Below are positions 1-10,682 of a DNA stretch of 64,000 bases, piece after piece. The position numbers and the translations under genes were made by a program. The notes under the pieces are model-generated. The model did no database searches and had not been told where the DNA came from. It saw only the letters and a list, made by a program, of their open reading frames with translations. This DNA is from Malassezia japonica (lineage: Eukaryota > Basidiomycota > Malasseziomycetes > Malasseziales > Malasseziaceae): NCBI RefSeq assembly GCF_029542785.1, contig NC_083371.1, positions 124,001 to 188,000 on the forward strand, given 5' to 3'. Position 1 is the stretch's first letter. Every line of letters starts with the position of its first letter.

Positions 1-193
1 GGACCTGCGCGGTGGCCGCGAGCGACGGAGCACTATCGTCGAGCGCATCACCCGCACGCTTCGTCTTCTTCTTCTTCTTCTTCGAGGCGTTCGTGGGGAG
101 ATGGGGTATCGCGACACTCTCCGCATCCGGCGGCGACATTGGCCGCTCCTCCATGGCCCCTGCCGCGGCGTCCGTCGCGCGCGGCTTGGCCAT
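1..193 (-). CDS. Lysine-rich N-terminus of an unidentified protein, cut by the window edge
   Basis: A minus-strand reading frame opens with ATG at 191-193 and stays open to base 1, giving about 64 residues. It begins MAKPRATDAAAG, runs through an acidic and proline-containing stretch, and then has a KKKKKKTKR basic patch around residues 38-46. That organisation (short acidic head, poly-lysine block, more to follow) is seen in methionine aminopeptidase 2 and in some nucleolar proteins, but no catalytic part lies inside the window, so no function is assigned. It is divergent from the CUE-domain gene at 358, with about 165 bp between the two start codons. Confidence 0.55.
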   Translation of the reverse strand, partial: MAKPRATDAAAGAMEERPMSPPDAESVAIPHLPTNASKKKKKKTKRAGDALDDSAPSLAATAQV

Positions 194-357
194 ATTTTCG
201 TGAGCTCTCGCGCAGTGCTGTGCGGCGCTCAATCAATACACGCTCTCTCGCAGATCGGCGAAAGCGGCTCAGCGCGTAGCAAAGAAGGAAAAGGCACCCC
301 GCCACCTTTAGCGGCGGCGGCCGCACTAGGATCGGCCGAGCCGATCACGACCTCCAC

Positions 358-1890
358 ATGACCGCCATCGCGCCTTTCGCCGGCGGCTGGGCGGCGCTCG
401 CACGAAAAGGGGGGGGTGACGTTGCGCGCGAGGTGCTGGGAGGGGGGCTGAAGGAGGACATCCAGGCGGCTCTGCCGCATGTCGCGCTTGCTGCGCTCGA
501 CGACGAGGGTGGGGGGGGCGGCGCGGCGCTCGTGGCCCTGCTTCGCACCTTGCAGGGCCACGACGCGTCGCTCGTGCGCATGGCGTGCGGCGCAAGCGGC
601 GCATTTTATCTATCGATCTTACAAGAATGCTGCACACCGGAAGCGGCACTCCTCGTGGCCGCGGCGGCAACCGACGCGGAGAAAAAAGAGTGGCTGCCGC
701 TCGCCACGGCCGGCGTCCAGCACGCCACGGCCGACTTTTTTGCCGTGCCGTGGCGCGAGGGCGTCCGGCGCGTCGTCCGTGCGGTGCGCCTTGCACGGTG
801 CATCGCACGCACGCAGGACGCATCGCAGGCGGCGACCAAGGAGCTCGTCGCCCTCGCCACGGCGCTCGCTACGGTCTACCACGGCGTGCTGAGCGCCGCG
901 CGCGTGCCGCAGGACGAGGCGTCGTCGTCCGCTAGCCCGTGGCCGGTCGACTGGCTCGCAGCCAAGGTGGACGTCTTGTGCGCGGCCGACGCATGCGTCA
1001 CGGCCGCGCAGGATACCCAGCCCAGCGACGTGCTCGACGCACTGCGCACCGGCGCGCAGCACGTCCCGGACGCCGTGTCGCTCGTCGATAGTGCGCTGCT
1101 CGAGGACCTCGCGAGTGCGCAGCCCGAGTGCGCCGCGCTCCTGCCGCAGCGCACGCCGTTTCCGGGCCTCGCATGGGCGGCCGTCCAGGGCACCGCAAAG
1201 CGCCCAGCGGCGCCCGAGCCGGACGCGGCCGTAGTCGAGACGGTGCTCGCAGTGCTGCCCCACCTCGCTCGTGCCGACGTCGTGCGCCGCCTGCGCCGCC
1301 CACGCTACCACGGCATGGCGCCGGAAGCAGTCGTGGAGGCGTTCCTCGACGACCCCAGCGGGCTGGGCGACGTCGAGGCGGACGCCGCGCAGCCGCCGAG
1401 CGCGCCGGCACGCGACGAGGGCCTCTCGGACGAGGTGAAGGCGACGATCCTCGCACGCGCCGCGGCCGAGGACGAGGAGGACACGACGGCAGACGGCGCG
1501 CCGCGCGATATGGGTGTCGAGCACGCGCTCCTGCGTGCCTACGCGGCGTACGGACCGTCGCTCTTTGCGCGCGACAAGACGGCACGCCAGCGGCCGGAGC
1601 GCACGCATCTGCGCACGTCGCTCGAGGCGCTCGGCCCGGCGTGGGCCGACGACCAGATCGAGGCGTGGGCATCGATGCTCGAGCGGAATCCCCACAAGGA
1701 CCAGCTGCTGATGCGCGCTACAAGCGTTCTTACGCCGAACGTCAATGCGCCGGGCGGCGGAGGCTATGGGCCGGACAAGCTGCGTGGCGGCCGCATTCCG
1801 GGGCAGAGCCGTGGCGCGCGTGGCGCGCGCGGCGGGCGCGGCGGGCGTGGTGGGGGCCGTGGCCGAGGACGTGGCCGTGGGCAGCCGTAG
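358..1890 (+). CDS. CUE3: CUE-domain protein, CUE3/ASCC2-like (ribosome quality-control trigger complex)
   Basis: Single-exon gene of 510 codons. A CUE-like segment lies near residues 290-333 (VLPHL, then an L-rich helix, then AVVEAFLDD). It is followed by an acidic linker and, near residues 388-450, a conserved block containing LLRAYAAYGPSLFARD and a W-W-ML-ERNPHKD segment. That block matches the C-terminal region of yeast Cue3 and ASCC2, where a helix that recognises 'DEQIEGW' type sequence precedes the tail. The last 40 residues are an RG/RGG-rich tail suited to RNA or ribosome contact. The family binds ubiquitin on stalled ribosomes together with a helicase (Slh1/ASCC3) to split colliding ribosomes. 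N-terminal similarity is weak, so the family call rests on the CUE and C-terminal block. Confidence 0.72.
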   Translation: MTAIAPFAGGWAALARKGGGDVAREVLGGGLKEDIQAALPHVALAALDDEGGGGGAALVALLRTLQGHDASLVRMACGASGAFYLSILQECCTPEAALLVAAAATDAEKKEWLPLATAGVQHATADFFAVPWREGVRRVVRAVRLARCIARTQDASQAATKELVALATALATVYHGVLSAARVPQDEASSSASPWPVDWLAAKVDVLCAADACVTAAQDTQPSDVLDALRTGAQHVPDAVSLVDSALLEDLASAQPECAALLPQRTPFPGLAWAAVQGTAKRPAAPEPDAAVVETVLAVLPHLARADVVRRLRRPRYHGMAPEAVVEAFLDDPSGLGDVEADAAQPPSAPARDEGLSDEVKATILARAAAEDEEDTTADGAPRDMGVEHALLRAYAAYGPSLFARDKTARQRPERTHLRTSLEALGPAWADDQIEAWASMLERNPHKDQLLMRATSVLTPNVNAPGGGGYGPDKLRGGRIPGQSRGARGARGGRGGRGGGRGRGRGRGQP

Positions 1891-1967
1891 AGGGTCTGGT
1901 AGACCAGCCGTGCGCTGACGCAAAACGATGGAAGCCGACGCTGCCATCAAACCTCAAGTTTGCCTGT

Positions 1968-2046
1968 GCTGGATGTCATTGCTGGATCCAATCACGGCAT
2001 GTGATCACTGTGTGACACCACGCATGCCATCGCTGGATCCAATCAC
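1968..2046. repeat. Short direct repeat in a convergent intergenic region
   Basis: The 15-base word GCTGGATCCAATCAC occurs at 1981-1995 and again at 2032-2046, 51 bp apart. A shorter imperfect copy (GCTGGAT) starts at 1968. The repeat lies in the 238-bp spacer between the convergent CUE3-like and REI1 genes. It may be a remnant of local tandem duplication; nothing suggests a mobile element. Confidence 0.7.
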
Positions 2047-2128
2047 TACTTCCAATGCAGCCCCATCCTTTGTTTTTTTTTGCATCTTCCACCATAGTGT
2101 CTATGCTACATCCCTCAGGGTATCCTAT

Positions 2129-2549
2129 CTATTGCAGCAGAGGGTCGCGGAAGTGCTTTTGGTTGTTGTGCCGGAAACCGACCTTGGTCTTGAACTGCTC
2201 ACGGCGCTTCATGTCGCGGAACTCACGCAGGTGGCGCGTCGCCTCCTTCGCCTCGCCGCGGTTGCGCGCGACGACTTCCTGGCCGTGGCGGTTTCCGACC
2301 ACCAAGTCGCCCGGCACGATACGGTCCGTGCCCGCGAGGCGGTGTGCAAGCGCGCGGCCGTTCGAGGCCGTCGCGCTCTGCGACTGTGCCGCCGGCGTCT
2401 GCCAGAACGACTGGCGGTAGTAGCGCTGGAGCGAACGGTGGCCGAGGCGCGCGCCGGACGGGAGGACCAGCTCGAGCTCCGAGTCGCCGTACCGGATCGC
2501 ATTCTCCGGCACGTCCTCCTCGTCGCTGTCTCCGTCATCCCACACCGCC

Positions 2550-2582
<33 letters not shown>

Positions 2583-3439
2583 CCGTCCTCGTCAACATCC
2601 TCCCAGCCATCCGCAGCCTCTTGCTTCTGCTGGTAGTCCGGATAACTGCTGCGGAAATCGTAAAAGTCGGCGTACTCGAGCTGCTGCTCCTGCGAGTCGT
2701 ACGCGACCTTGCAGTGCGACTTGTCCGTCATGTGCTTTTGCACGGCGCCCAGCTCGTGGAAGGTCTTGGAGCACCACAGGCATGTGTTGCCCACCGCCAC
2801 CTTGTCGGCGAGGTAGCGCAGGAAGCCGTCGAGGTCGACGAGGTACTTGCGCTCCGGCACAAAGAAGCCGTGCGCACCCTGCATGTGCTCCACCGACGCA
2901 TCGAGCGACGTTTGGGGCTGCGAGCAGAACATGCACTCCGCCGCGGGATCGATGCGGCGGGCGCGTGCGAGCTTCTTTTCGATGATGCGCTCCATGCGCG
3001 CCTCTTCATCGAGACCCTCGAGGTCCTCCTCGTCTTCTTCGAGCGCCTCGCGCAAGTCCGACACATCCATGGTCTGTGCCTTGGACGTGCTCGGCTGCTT
3101 CGGTCCCCTGCGTTCGTTCTCCTTGTGGCGTTTGGACTGCAGGTGATCGCGGTACGCGTTCTGCGACGCAAACGACTTGCTGCACACCGCACACCGCCCC
3201 GTCGCCTCGGGCTCCTTGGCAACGTTCTCGAGCGCGGTGCGGCGCTCCTGCACCTTTTCGTTAAAGACGGTGGCCGAGACCGGCGCGAGATTCGCCACAC
3301 GGCGCTTCATATTATAGCGGTGCAAATCCGAGCGAAAATGCTCGCGCTGATCCGCCGGGCTATAGAATGCAACACTGCATGTCACACAGGTAAAGACGTG
3401 CTCGTCTCCCTGCATCGTGCCGCCCACGCCCCCACTCAT
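2129..3439 (-). CDS. REI1: REI1-like zinc-finger factor of cytoplasmic pre-60S maturation
   Basis: Single exon, 436 residues from the ATG at 3437-3439. The start is chosen because the first C2H2 finger (FTCVTCSVAF...HFRSDLHRYN) follows about 13 residues later and the next block, MKRRVANLAPVSATVFNEKV, is the Rei1/ZNF622 hallmark. Further C2H2 units follow (CAVCSKSF..., CMFCSQPQ..., CLWCSKTF...HMTDKSHC), then a long Asp/Glu run and a conserved C-terminal part with NRHGQEVVARNRGEA and FRDPLLQ at the end. The family acts in the cytoplasm on late pre-60S particles, where it helps recycle Arx1/Alb1 and probes the exit tunnel. It is divergent from the ubiquitin-eL40 gene at 3606; the shared promoter holds two CACGTG boxes (3482-3487, 3500-3505). 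Confidence 0.93.
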
Positions 3440-3587
3440 GGTCGTAGCGTCGTGTGCGCCACATTTTTGGCCACATGGCGCCACGTGTGATGAGGGGTGC
3501 ACGTGATTTTGTAAAACTGCAATTCGGGGCGTGACGTGGGCGGGGGGGGCAGTCGCCCCTCTCTTCTAGCGCCGTACACAGGAGTGA

Positions 3588-4025
<438 letters not shown>

Positions 4026-4236
4026 TGGTCTTCTCACAAAAAGCGGGCCGGCAGCTTGCTGCCGACGCTCGGCTTGTCCGAGCTGCCCGGCTGTGCGCTA
4101 CACTGGCTAGCGGGTGTACATGCCCCACGGCCCATGTCAGCATGTAATGCGATAGACATGCGCGAGCCCCGTGGCGCGTGCTGTTGAAATTATCCTTCAC
4201 CCCAATTGGTTATCGTACAGGCGTTTCTATAGCACA

Positions 4237-6140
4237 CTAGCGCTTCCAGTTCTCGCGCTCGGCATCCGCGTCGAGGTGCGCTTGCTCCAGCGCCTCTTGA
4301 CTGGGGACCGACACGGGTGACGGCTCGACCCAGCTCAGCTGGACCTCGCCGACGTCGGGAATGGCGGGGCCGTTGCGGAAGACCTGCTCGCCACTCGCCC
4401 GCGTCTTGTAGTTAGCCACCAGCTGGCCCTGGTCGTGGTCGAGGGACTGGAGCTCGCCAAAGCGCTCGAGGTACGCCTTGAGCTTCGACGCGTCATAGTC
4501 CGACGGCAGCTGCGAGATGCCGACACGCGTCGTGCGGTTGTCGAGGGTGAGCGAGCGGTTAAACGCGCCGCCCCGGCCACGGAACGACGGCGCACCACGC
4601 CCGCGGCCACGGCCACGGAAACCGCGCGCGTTGCCGGACGCGTCGAGACCCAGCGAGGCGGCCTCTTGGCGCAGCGACGCGAGCTTCGCTTGGAGCTCCT
4701 CGGTGGTGGCTTTTTGCGTGTCGCTGGGCGCGTCGGTTTCCATCGCCTGCGTCGGCTGCATGTCCTTCTTCAGCATCTCGGTCGCAGACTTGATCTCGGT
4801 CGAGAGCTTCTCCAGCATGGCCATAATGCTCTTGCGTCCTTGCGGCGTGAGGTCCTTGTTTTCGAGCTTCTCCAGCAGGGATTTTTGCTCGGAGAGCTGC
4901 ATGTTGAGTAGCGTCTGTTTTTTCTTGCGCAACTCGAGCAGCTTGCGCTTCTCGATGTCGATAGGTGTCGGCGCGGGCTTGGGAGCGTCGGCATTGCGCA
5001 GCTCCGGCGCAATGTACACGTTCGAGCCCTTGTCCGTCATGTAGTTCGGCTTCGAGGGCAGCGGCTTCATCGGGCGCTCCGGCTCCAGGCGCTGGAAGTA
5101 CACCTTGACGAAACGGTTGCCAAAGATCACGTCGGGGTTCTTGTGCGCCGCGTCGGCCTCGTCGGGCGTCGCATAGCTTACCATCGCCTTGGAATTCGGC
5201 GTGTCGACGTCAATGTTGGTAATCGTGCCGAACCGCTTAAAGTAGTCGTTCACATGCGCCAGATCCAGGTGCTCCGAGGGTATATTTTCAATCACCAGCG
5301 TGTCTTGGCTGCGCACAGGCGCCGGGCCGTGTCCCATAAAGCCCGCACGGCCGCCGCGGCCACGGCCACGGCCACGCAGGCCACGACCGCTGCCGCGCAT
5401 CGGCGGCATCGGCGGCATCATGGGAGGCATCGGCATGCCTTCCGGCAGCTGGCCAGACGCGACCATCTGCTGCATCTGGTCCATGGCCATCTGCATTTGC
5501 TCCGGCGTCCACGGGACATCGGGCGGCGGAAGCGCGCCGCCCATCGGGAAGCCAGGAGGAACAGGGCCTACAATGCTGTCGTCCGAGTGGTGGAACTTGC
5601 AGTTGCTGCCCCGCGAGCAGTAGCCCATCGCTGCGTTAGGAAAACAACGTACTGTGGTAGTCACGGCACCAGCCTTTCGGAACCGCCTGGCGCGGGTTCT
5701 TGCGCGCGCGCGCCTGCGGTGCGTCGCTCATCGGCATGCCCTCGGGGTTCTCGGGCATCTCTTCCGCAATGTTCTCGTTGGCGGCTTGGTCGCCGAACGC
5801 GTACGCCTGGCGCTTGGCCGGCAGTTCCGCGTCCTCAAACTCTGCGTCTTCGTCCTCGGCATCGCGCTTGCGTGTCTCGCGGTATGCGCCCGACTTGAGC
5901 GTTTGGTATGCCTTGTTGACGAACTCCTCTGTCGCACCCTCCAAGAAGTCGACGAGCTGCTCATTCATCATCGACAGCAGCTCCGTCTCGCTGGTATCGT
6001 ATTTGAACAGGGCGAGCACATAGTCGGCGAGCACATCGGGATCGGCGTCACACCTGTGTTAGCTATGCGACATACAATGGCTCGAGCTCAGTAATGAGCC
6101 ACTGCTTGACGGCCTCCGTGTCCTCTTGCGGAAACAGCAT
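4237..6140 (-). CDS. RBM26/RBM27 (Rmn1)-like RNA-binding protein with PWI-like, CCCH and two RRM domains
   Basis: Exons 6076..6140, 5653..6053 and 4237..5630 join through two 22-nt introns to 619 residues. The N-terminal ~90 residues form the PWI-like fold seen in RBM26/27 (KQWLITELEPLCDADPDVLA). Splicing out 5631-5652 restores a perfect C-x8-C-x5-C-x3-H zinc finger (CRDYHTMGYCSRGSNCKFHH) that is broken in the unspliced sequence. A methionine/proline-rich segment and a glycine/arginine patch follow, then an RRM near residues 260-335 (TLVIENIPSEHL), a charged coiled-coil stretch, a second RG patch, and a degenerate RRM near 525-595. Family members act in nuclear RNA surveillance with MTREC/PAXT-type exosome adaptors. 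The protein is expected to be nuclear. Confidence 0.88.
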
Positions 6141-6228
6141 GTCGGCTCACGGTTGCTTGTGCGTCGGCGGCGGCGACGCATTGCTTTTTGTCAGCATGAC
6201 CAATCGATCTCCACATACTAAAATATAA

Positions 6229-6234
6229 CACGTG
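6229..6234. promoter_or_regulatory. CACGTG box between the RBM26-like gene and RPL20
   Basis: Palindromic CACGTG in the 239-bp divergent spacer upstream of ribosomal eL20. The same hexamer recurs in many other short promoters of this window. It is the classical core for bHLH factors such as Cbf1; binding is inference. Confidence 0.4.
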
Positions 6235-6321
6235 ATGTGTTATAGTTTTGGTTCGGCCGACGGGCCTTGCGTTTTGTGCGTCGTTCGCACCGCTGCGTTC
6301 CTTCGTCAAGCACACTCTAGG

Positions 6322-6375
6322 GTGAGTGAGAGCGGCGTGGACACGTCGTGTGTGAACAGAATACTAACCTGTCAG
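6322..6375 (+). other. Probable 5'-UTR intron of the eL20 gene
   Basis: GTGAGT at 6322 and ACTAACCTGTCAG ending at 6375, four bases before the ATG of the eL20 gene, form a plausible 54-nt leader intron. Ribosomal-protein genes of fungi often carry such an intron. No reading frame tests it, so it is less certain than the coding introns. Confidence 0.55.
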
Positions 6376-6379
6376 AACC

Positions 6380-6970
6380 ATGGTCCGCCTCTCGGAGTAC
6401 ATGGTTATCGGTCGGCGTCTGCCTACGGAGAAGGAGGAGACTCCTGCTCTGTACCGCATGCGCATCTTCGCTGCCAACGAGACCGTCGCCAAGTCGCGTT
6501 TCTGGTACTTTGCGCGTCAGCTGCGTAAGATGAAGAAGGCCACTGGTGAGATTGTTACCGTGAACAAGGTATGTATGATGCGTGCGACTCGTCTAACCAA
6601 AGATTGAGGAGAAGAAGCCCATGAAGGTCAAGAACTTCGCCATCTGGCTCCGTTACAACTCGCGCTCGGGTACCCACAACATGTACAAGGAGTACCGTGG
6701 CCTGAGCCGCGCCGAGGCCGTCGAGTCCATGTACCAGGACATGGCTGCCCGCCACCGTGCCCGCTTTGGCAGCATCCACGTACGTACTCTTGGGGGAGAC
6801 TTGGGACTAACCGTCAGATCCTCAAGGTTGCTGAGATTGAGAAGACCGAGGACATCCGCCGTCCTTACATCAAGCAGCTCACCGCCAAGAACCTGCGCTT
6901 CCCTCTGCCCCACCGCCGCTCTCGCGCTGCGGGCATCTACGCTGGCAAGCGCCCTTCGACGTTCTACTAA
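6380..6970 (+). CDS. RPL20: 60S ribosomal protein eL20 (L18a/L20)
   Basis: Exons 6380..6568, 6603..6779 and 6818..6970 give 172 residues, the usual family length. The sequence is unmistakable: [19 protein letters not shown] at the start, [17 protein letters not shown], then [43 protein letters not shown] and the KRPSTFY C-terminus. The two coding introns are 34 and 38 nt, longer than the window's typical 22 nt. The gene is read away from the RBM26-like gene, with a CACGTG box between them and a likely leader intron. Confidence 0.97.
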
Positions 6971-7357
6971 ACGTTGGTCGTTATGTCTGCTACGATGTCT
7001 TCTGGCATCACACATCGGACGCCCGGCTGTGTGAATGGAGCTGGGAACTGACATGTACCTAGCGTCTGGTGACAAAAACAGCAATGCACTTGCTTGTACC
7101 CTGAACTGCATAGTGGATGGCAAGTGGATAGCGAGCACGGTCAGGAGTGATTTGTCACCTGCCAGTCTCGGTCAGATGGGGTGTGCGCTGGGCCAGAGAC
7201 CTGGAGCTGATTCGACCAGCCACTGGGACTCGGCCAGCGGCAATTTTCAGGACTTGCCCCTTTCGCTCGCCCGCCCAAGCGTGGCCCAGGTCGCTCTGAC
7301 GGGCTCACGTGTTCTGTAGGCCTCGCCGCCGCCTTGGTCTTGTTAATCACGTGGTGT
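6971..7357. other. Gene-free spacer between convergent genes
   Basis: 387 bp between the stops of eL20 and VPS35, unusually long for a convergent pair in this window. I see no conserved reading frame and no convincing tRNA. Two CACG(T) words (near 7306 and 7343) are the only recurring motifs noticed. Confidence 0.6.
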
Positions 7358-10324
7358 CTATGTCCGCATCCTGGTCAGTGCGCTACCAATCTCGATGCTG
7401 CTCCAGTCCGGGCCGATATAGGGCTCGTCCGAGTCGCTTGCGATCTGCTGCAATGCAGCCTGTTTCTTTTCTTGGATGTATTGCAGTTGTCCCTTGAAGT
7501 GCTGCTGGATCGCATCCGGCGAGGTAGGCGCGTCGAAAAAGTCGTGCCCCCAGCTCGCGGCCTTTTGCTCCGTAGACAGCGTCTGAAGGCCCTTGGCAAT
7601 CAGGTCCACCAGTGAGTTGATGTACTTGGCCGTGACCGCCTCGACGCCCTGCTCAAAGTAGTACAGGTACTTGCTGAGCGCATGGCAGAAGATTTCCACC
7701 GTCGTGTGCTCGTTGATGCATCCATTCGCGATCCGCAGCGTCTTTTGGAGGCATTCCAGGACACGGCGGCCGTCGCGTACCAGCGGGTACTTGTGCTTGA
7801 GACCGACGTCCTTTGCGCCGTCCACCTGCCACCAGAGGTGGCTGGCCATCATCACAGCGGCGGCTTGGTGGGGCCGCTTGAGGAGCTTGGCGGAGTAGAG
7901 CGCCGCTTTGGTGATCAGGGTGTCGTAATTGTCCGGTCCAAAGATGCGTGCTTTGTACAAGGTGCTGATGATCAGCCCAATGGCCTGGAGCTGCGAGCGC
8001 GAATCGGAGATCGACTCCTCGTAGATGGTAAACGACTGCACGTAGAATTCGTACGCAAGCTCCTCGAAGCCATTGTCGTCGGCGACCTCGGCGATCAGCA
8101 AAAAGAGGCGCAGGCTCAGCTCCGACGACTCGACCTGGTTGTACAGCGTCGAGATGAGCTGGTGGACAAAGTAAAAGAGCGTCGTCATGTGCGCTTCGTA
8201 CTCCTTGTCGCGGTTCTGCCACAGGCGGTAGCGACGCGCGAGCTTGATTGCCGACGTAATCAGCGGAGGGAACGTGAAGCGGATGCATTCGTTGCCCTTG
8301 GCAAGATGCTGGCGCGCAATGTGCAAGAGGCTCAGCTGGACCTCGGGGTCGTTGGCACGGAAAAGGTGCACGAGCCGCGCGAGGGTGCCTTGCTTCTCGG
8401 CGATTTCCTCCATGTGACTCGCGATCGCCGGCGAGTAGTAGCCCTGCTGCGCCTGCGCAAATGCCTGGGCGGGCCGCAGACCGGCCTGGGCCGAGGCCTG
8501 CTGCGCGGTGCTCGCGAGTCCCTGGCTCGAGATGTCCGGCTGGTCCTCGATCAGCGTCGAGAGGAGCGTGAGGATACCGTCGGCCTCTTCTGGCGTGCTC
8601 ACGACCGTGTCGCGACGCAGCATGGAGCGCACAATCGCCTGTGCAATCGCACGCTGTGTAAGAAGAGGCTGCTGTGCCCACAGAGCGTGAAAGTTGGGCA
8701 GCGCCAATAGCGTCAGGGCGCTCGCGTACGAGTTCACCGGCGCGAGGAGCAGCGCGTGGAAGTTTGCGTTGCTTGCGACGTAGCTTGCATCGGTCGCTTC
8801 CGCGGCCTCGGTGAACTTGTCGTTGGCAAAGCCAAAGACCTGGTCGACGTACTCCAAGCGGTCGGGGTAGCACGACAGCGACAGGTCGAGCAAGGCGAGC
8901 AGGAGTGCCGATGTGTCGTTCACCGACAGGTCCGGGCGCGCACGCATAAGGAGGACGATCTGCTCCCAGAACACCTCAAACAGGCGCACGTCCTCTGGAA
9001 TGCCGCGGAACTTGCGCACGATCCGTTCGGGCTGCTTGCCCTTGTCGACCTTGGGCGTATCGTCGGCCGGGGCTTGGGGCTCCGGCGCCGCATCCTCGAC
9101 CTTGTCTGCGGCGGGCTCCTTGGGCTCCTTGGGAGGCTCCTGGTCGGCCTTTTTCGCCTTGCTCCAGATGTTGGGCCGCGGCGCGTCGTTCCAGATCGAG
9201 CCTTCGGTGTTGTCCGCAGCCGGCACTGCCTCGCTGAGCTCCTCGGCAAAGAGGCTCCACTTGTCCTTGAGGCGGCTCTGCTCGTCGGTGATCTCGTCCC
9301 AGATGGCGGCGGTGGCGATCGGCTTTGCGGCGCGCATTGCGCCCATCTTTTCGGCAAGGCGCGCCGTGGCCTCTTCCTCCTGGCGGCGCGTCTCTTCTGG
9401 GCTCTCGTTCTCGGCCTCGCGCGCAGCGTACGCCGCGAGACGCGAGATGAGCGCAATGACGATCTGCTTGACGCTGACCTTGGGGTGCAGACGCGCGCAG
9501 GCCGAGAGGATCAGCGAGAGTGTGTGCAGGTGAAAGTCGTCGGGGAACACCTGGATAATGACCTCCATGAGGTACTCCTGGGCGATGACGTCCTTGCAGT
9601 TGATCACCTGCTCGAGCACCTTGGGCAGGATCGTCTCTTGGTAGACCTCGAGCGTGACGCCCTCGAGCTGCGAGAGGCGCACGAGGTTGGTGCCGACGAG
9701 GATGCGGAGCTCCTTGCGCTCGTTTTCCCGCTTCTCGCGGTCGCGCGAGTGGCCGAGGTGCTGCTGGCGCACCCAGAGCTTGTTCATCTCGATAAAGTTG
9801 GTCAGCACAAAGCTGATGCTGTCCGAGAGCTCGCCGACCGGCCCCGGGTCCGTGCCGATGGGCAGGTGGTCGCGGGTCGCGCCCGAGAGGTAGTGGCGCA
9901 GAAAGAGGCCGCGCGTGGGATGCTGCACGCCCCTGCTCATTTCCATCATGTCCTTCATGATTTCCTTGATCGGCGCGTCTGGCACTGACATGTACACGCT
10001 CCCCACCGTCACCATGAGGTAGAGGCGCGGCACAATGTTGCCGCAGTACTGCACGAGCTCGTACAGATCCGCGAGGTGGTGCTTGCCAGCGGTGTGCGCG
10101 TCGTACAAATAAATAGAAAGATGGCGCAGCGCGTCAAACACCGCCATGTACAGCTCGTAGTAGTGCTTCGGCGTGAGCGACGAGGAGCGCAGCTCGCCGA
10201 GCATCGTCGACGCGCACTTGAGCGCGTCCATTACGCGGTCCGCATCGAGAAACCGCTTGAGCTGCACGCGCTGAACCTTGACGACATTCAGCGACTCGGT
10301 GAGGGTTTTAGTGGATTCGTCCAT
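7358..10324 (-). CDS. VPS35: Retromer core subunit VPS35
   Basis: Single exon of 988 residues from the only usable ATG (10322-10324). The family signature near the N-terminus is clear: LKCASTMLGELRSSSLTPKHYYELYM, LADLYELVQYCGNIVPRLYLM with the PRLYLM motif that contacts VPS26, and TRGLFLRHYLS. The C-terminal alpha-solenoid that binds VPS29 is complete (LITKAALYSAKLLKRPHQAAAV). A low-complexity acidic/Pro-Ala insert sits near residues 435-500. Retromer returns receptors from endosomes to the Golgi. The minus-strand frame stays open upstream to 10654 but has no ATG, so that stretch is treated as leader or promoter. It is divergent from NEO1 with 358 bp between start codons. Confidence 0.95.
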   Translation of the reverse strand: MDESTKTLTESLNVVKVQRVQLKRFLDADRVMDALKCASTMLGELRSSSLTPKHYYELYMAVFDALRHLSIYLYDAHTAGKHHLADLYELVQYCGNIVPRLYLMVTVGSVYMSVPDAPIKEIMKDMMEMSRGVQHPTRGLFLRHYLSGATRDHLPIGTDPGPVGELSDSISFVLTNFIEMNKLWVRQQHLGHSRDREKRENERKELRILVGTNLVRLSQLEGVTLEVYQETILPKVLEQVINCKDVIAQEYLMEVIIQVFPDDFHLHTLSLILSACARLHPKVSVKQIVIALISRLAAYAAREAENESPEETRRQEEEATARLAEKMGAMRAAKPIATAAIWDEITDEQSRLKDKWSLFAEELSEAVPAADNTEGSIWNDAPRPNIWSKAKKADQEPPKEPKEPAADKVEDAAPEPQAPADDTPKVDKGKQPERIVRKFRGIPEDVRLFEVFWEQIVLLMRARPDLSVNDTSALLLALLDLSLSCYPDRLEYVDQVFGFANDKFTEAAEATDASYVASNANFHALLLAPVNSYASALTLLALPNFHALWAQQPLLTQRAIAQAIVRSMLRRDTVVSTPEEADGILTLLSTLIEDQPDISSQGLASTAQQASAQAGLRPAQAFAQAQQGYYSPAIASHMEEIAEKQGTLARLVHLFRANDPEVQLSLLHIARQHLAKGNECIRFTFPPLITSAIKLARRYRLWQNRDKEYEAHMTTLFYFVHQLISTLYNQVESSELSLRLFLLIAEVADDNGFEELAYEFYVQSFTIYEESISDSRSQLQAIGLIISTLYKARIFGPDNYDTLITKAALYSAKLLKRPHQAAAVMMASHLWWQVDGAKDVGLKHKYPLVRDGRRVLECLQKTLRIANGCINEHTTVEIFCHALSKYLYYFEQGVEAVTAKYINSLVDLIAKGLQTLSTEQKAASWGHDFFDAPTSPDAIQQHFKGQLQYIQEKKQAALQQIASDSDEPYIGPDWSSIEIGSALTRMRT

Positions 10325-10682
10325 CGCAGTCGGGGATGTCAGGAGCGAGTTGTGGGGTCCTGCGTGCACAGCACGCAGCTCGGATTCGTGTAGTCCGGTA
10401 AAGACAGGGTCCTCTGCGCTCGTATCAGGGCTGGAGGAGGCGATGTACTGAGGTCGCCGGCCGCGGTAGGTGCCAATGTCCGAGTCGTCCGAATCAGGAT
10501 ACACTTCAACAGGTTCGGGGCGCTCGATGAGTCGCGAAGTCGAGGCACGAGAACTATCTACCCCAGACGGAGCACCGTATACGGCTACTCCCTGAATTGT
10601 CGACGGAGCGCCGCAGCTATCCAGCGGTGGGTCGGCAACGATCTTTCCCCGCACTCCCTCGGCCGAGTTCGCCTCCGCCGTG
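10325..10682. promoter_or_regulatory. Divergent promoter region of VPS35 and NEO1
   Basis: 358 bp separate the two start codons, the longest divergent spacer in the window. The minus-strand frame leading into VPS35 is open for about 110 codons but begins without ATG and is serine/proline-rich, so it could be a 5' leader or, less likely, an unrecognised upstream exon. No TATA-like element stands out. Confidence 0.5.

Noticed and set aside
619..1950. Long arginine-rich open frame antisense to the CUE3-like gene
   Set aside because: High GC makes long antisense frames common here. This one lacks any domain, has biased Arg/Ala/Pro composition, and the sense frame has clear conserved blocks.
1928..3490. 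520-codon plus-strand frame opposite REI1
   Set aside because: It is the mirror of a well-conserved zinc-finger gene; the Val/Leu/Arg-rich product has no recognisable features.
5631..5664. A separate gene start at MTTTVRCFPNAAMG for the RBM26-like protein
   Set aside because: These residues read through a 22-nt intron; splicing it joins the two halves of a canonical CCCH finger and the N-terminal PWI-like exons.
7195..7235. tRNA-like T-arm (GCTG-ATTCGAC-CAGC) in the spacer after eL20
   Set aside because: The stem is only four pairs, the loop is out of register with TTCRANY, and no acceptor, D-arm or anticodon arm can be folded around it.
10325..10654. 110-codon upstream extension of VPS35
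   Set aside because: The frame is open but contains no ATG. Without evidence for an upstream exon it was left as promoter or leader.
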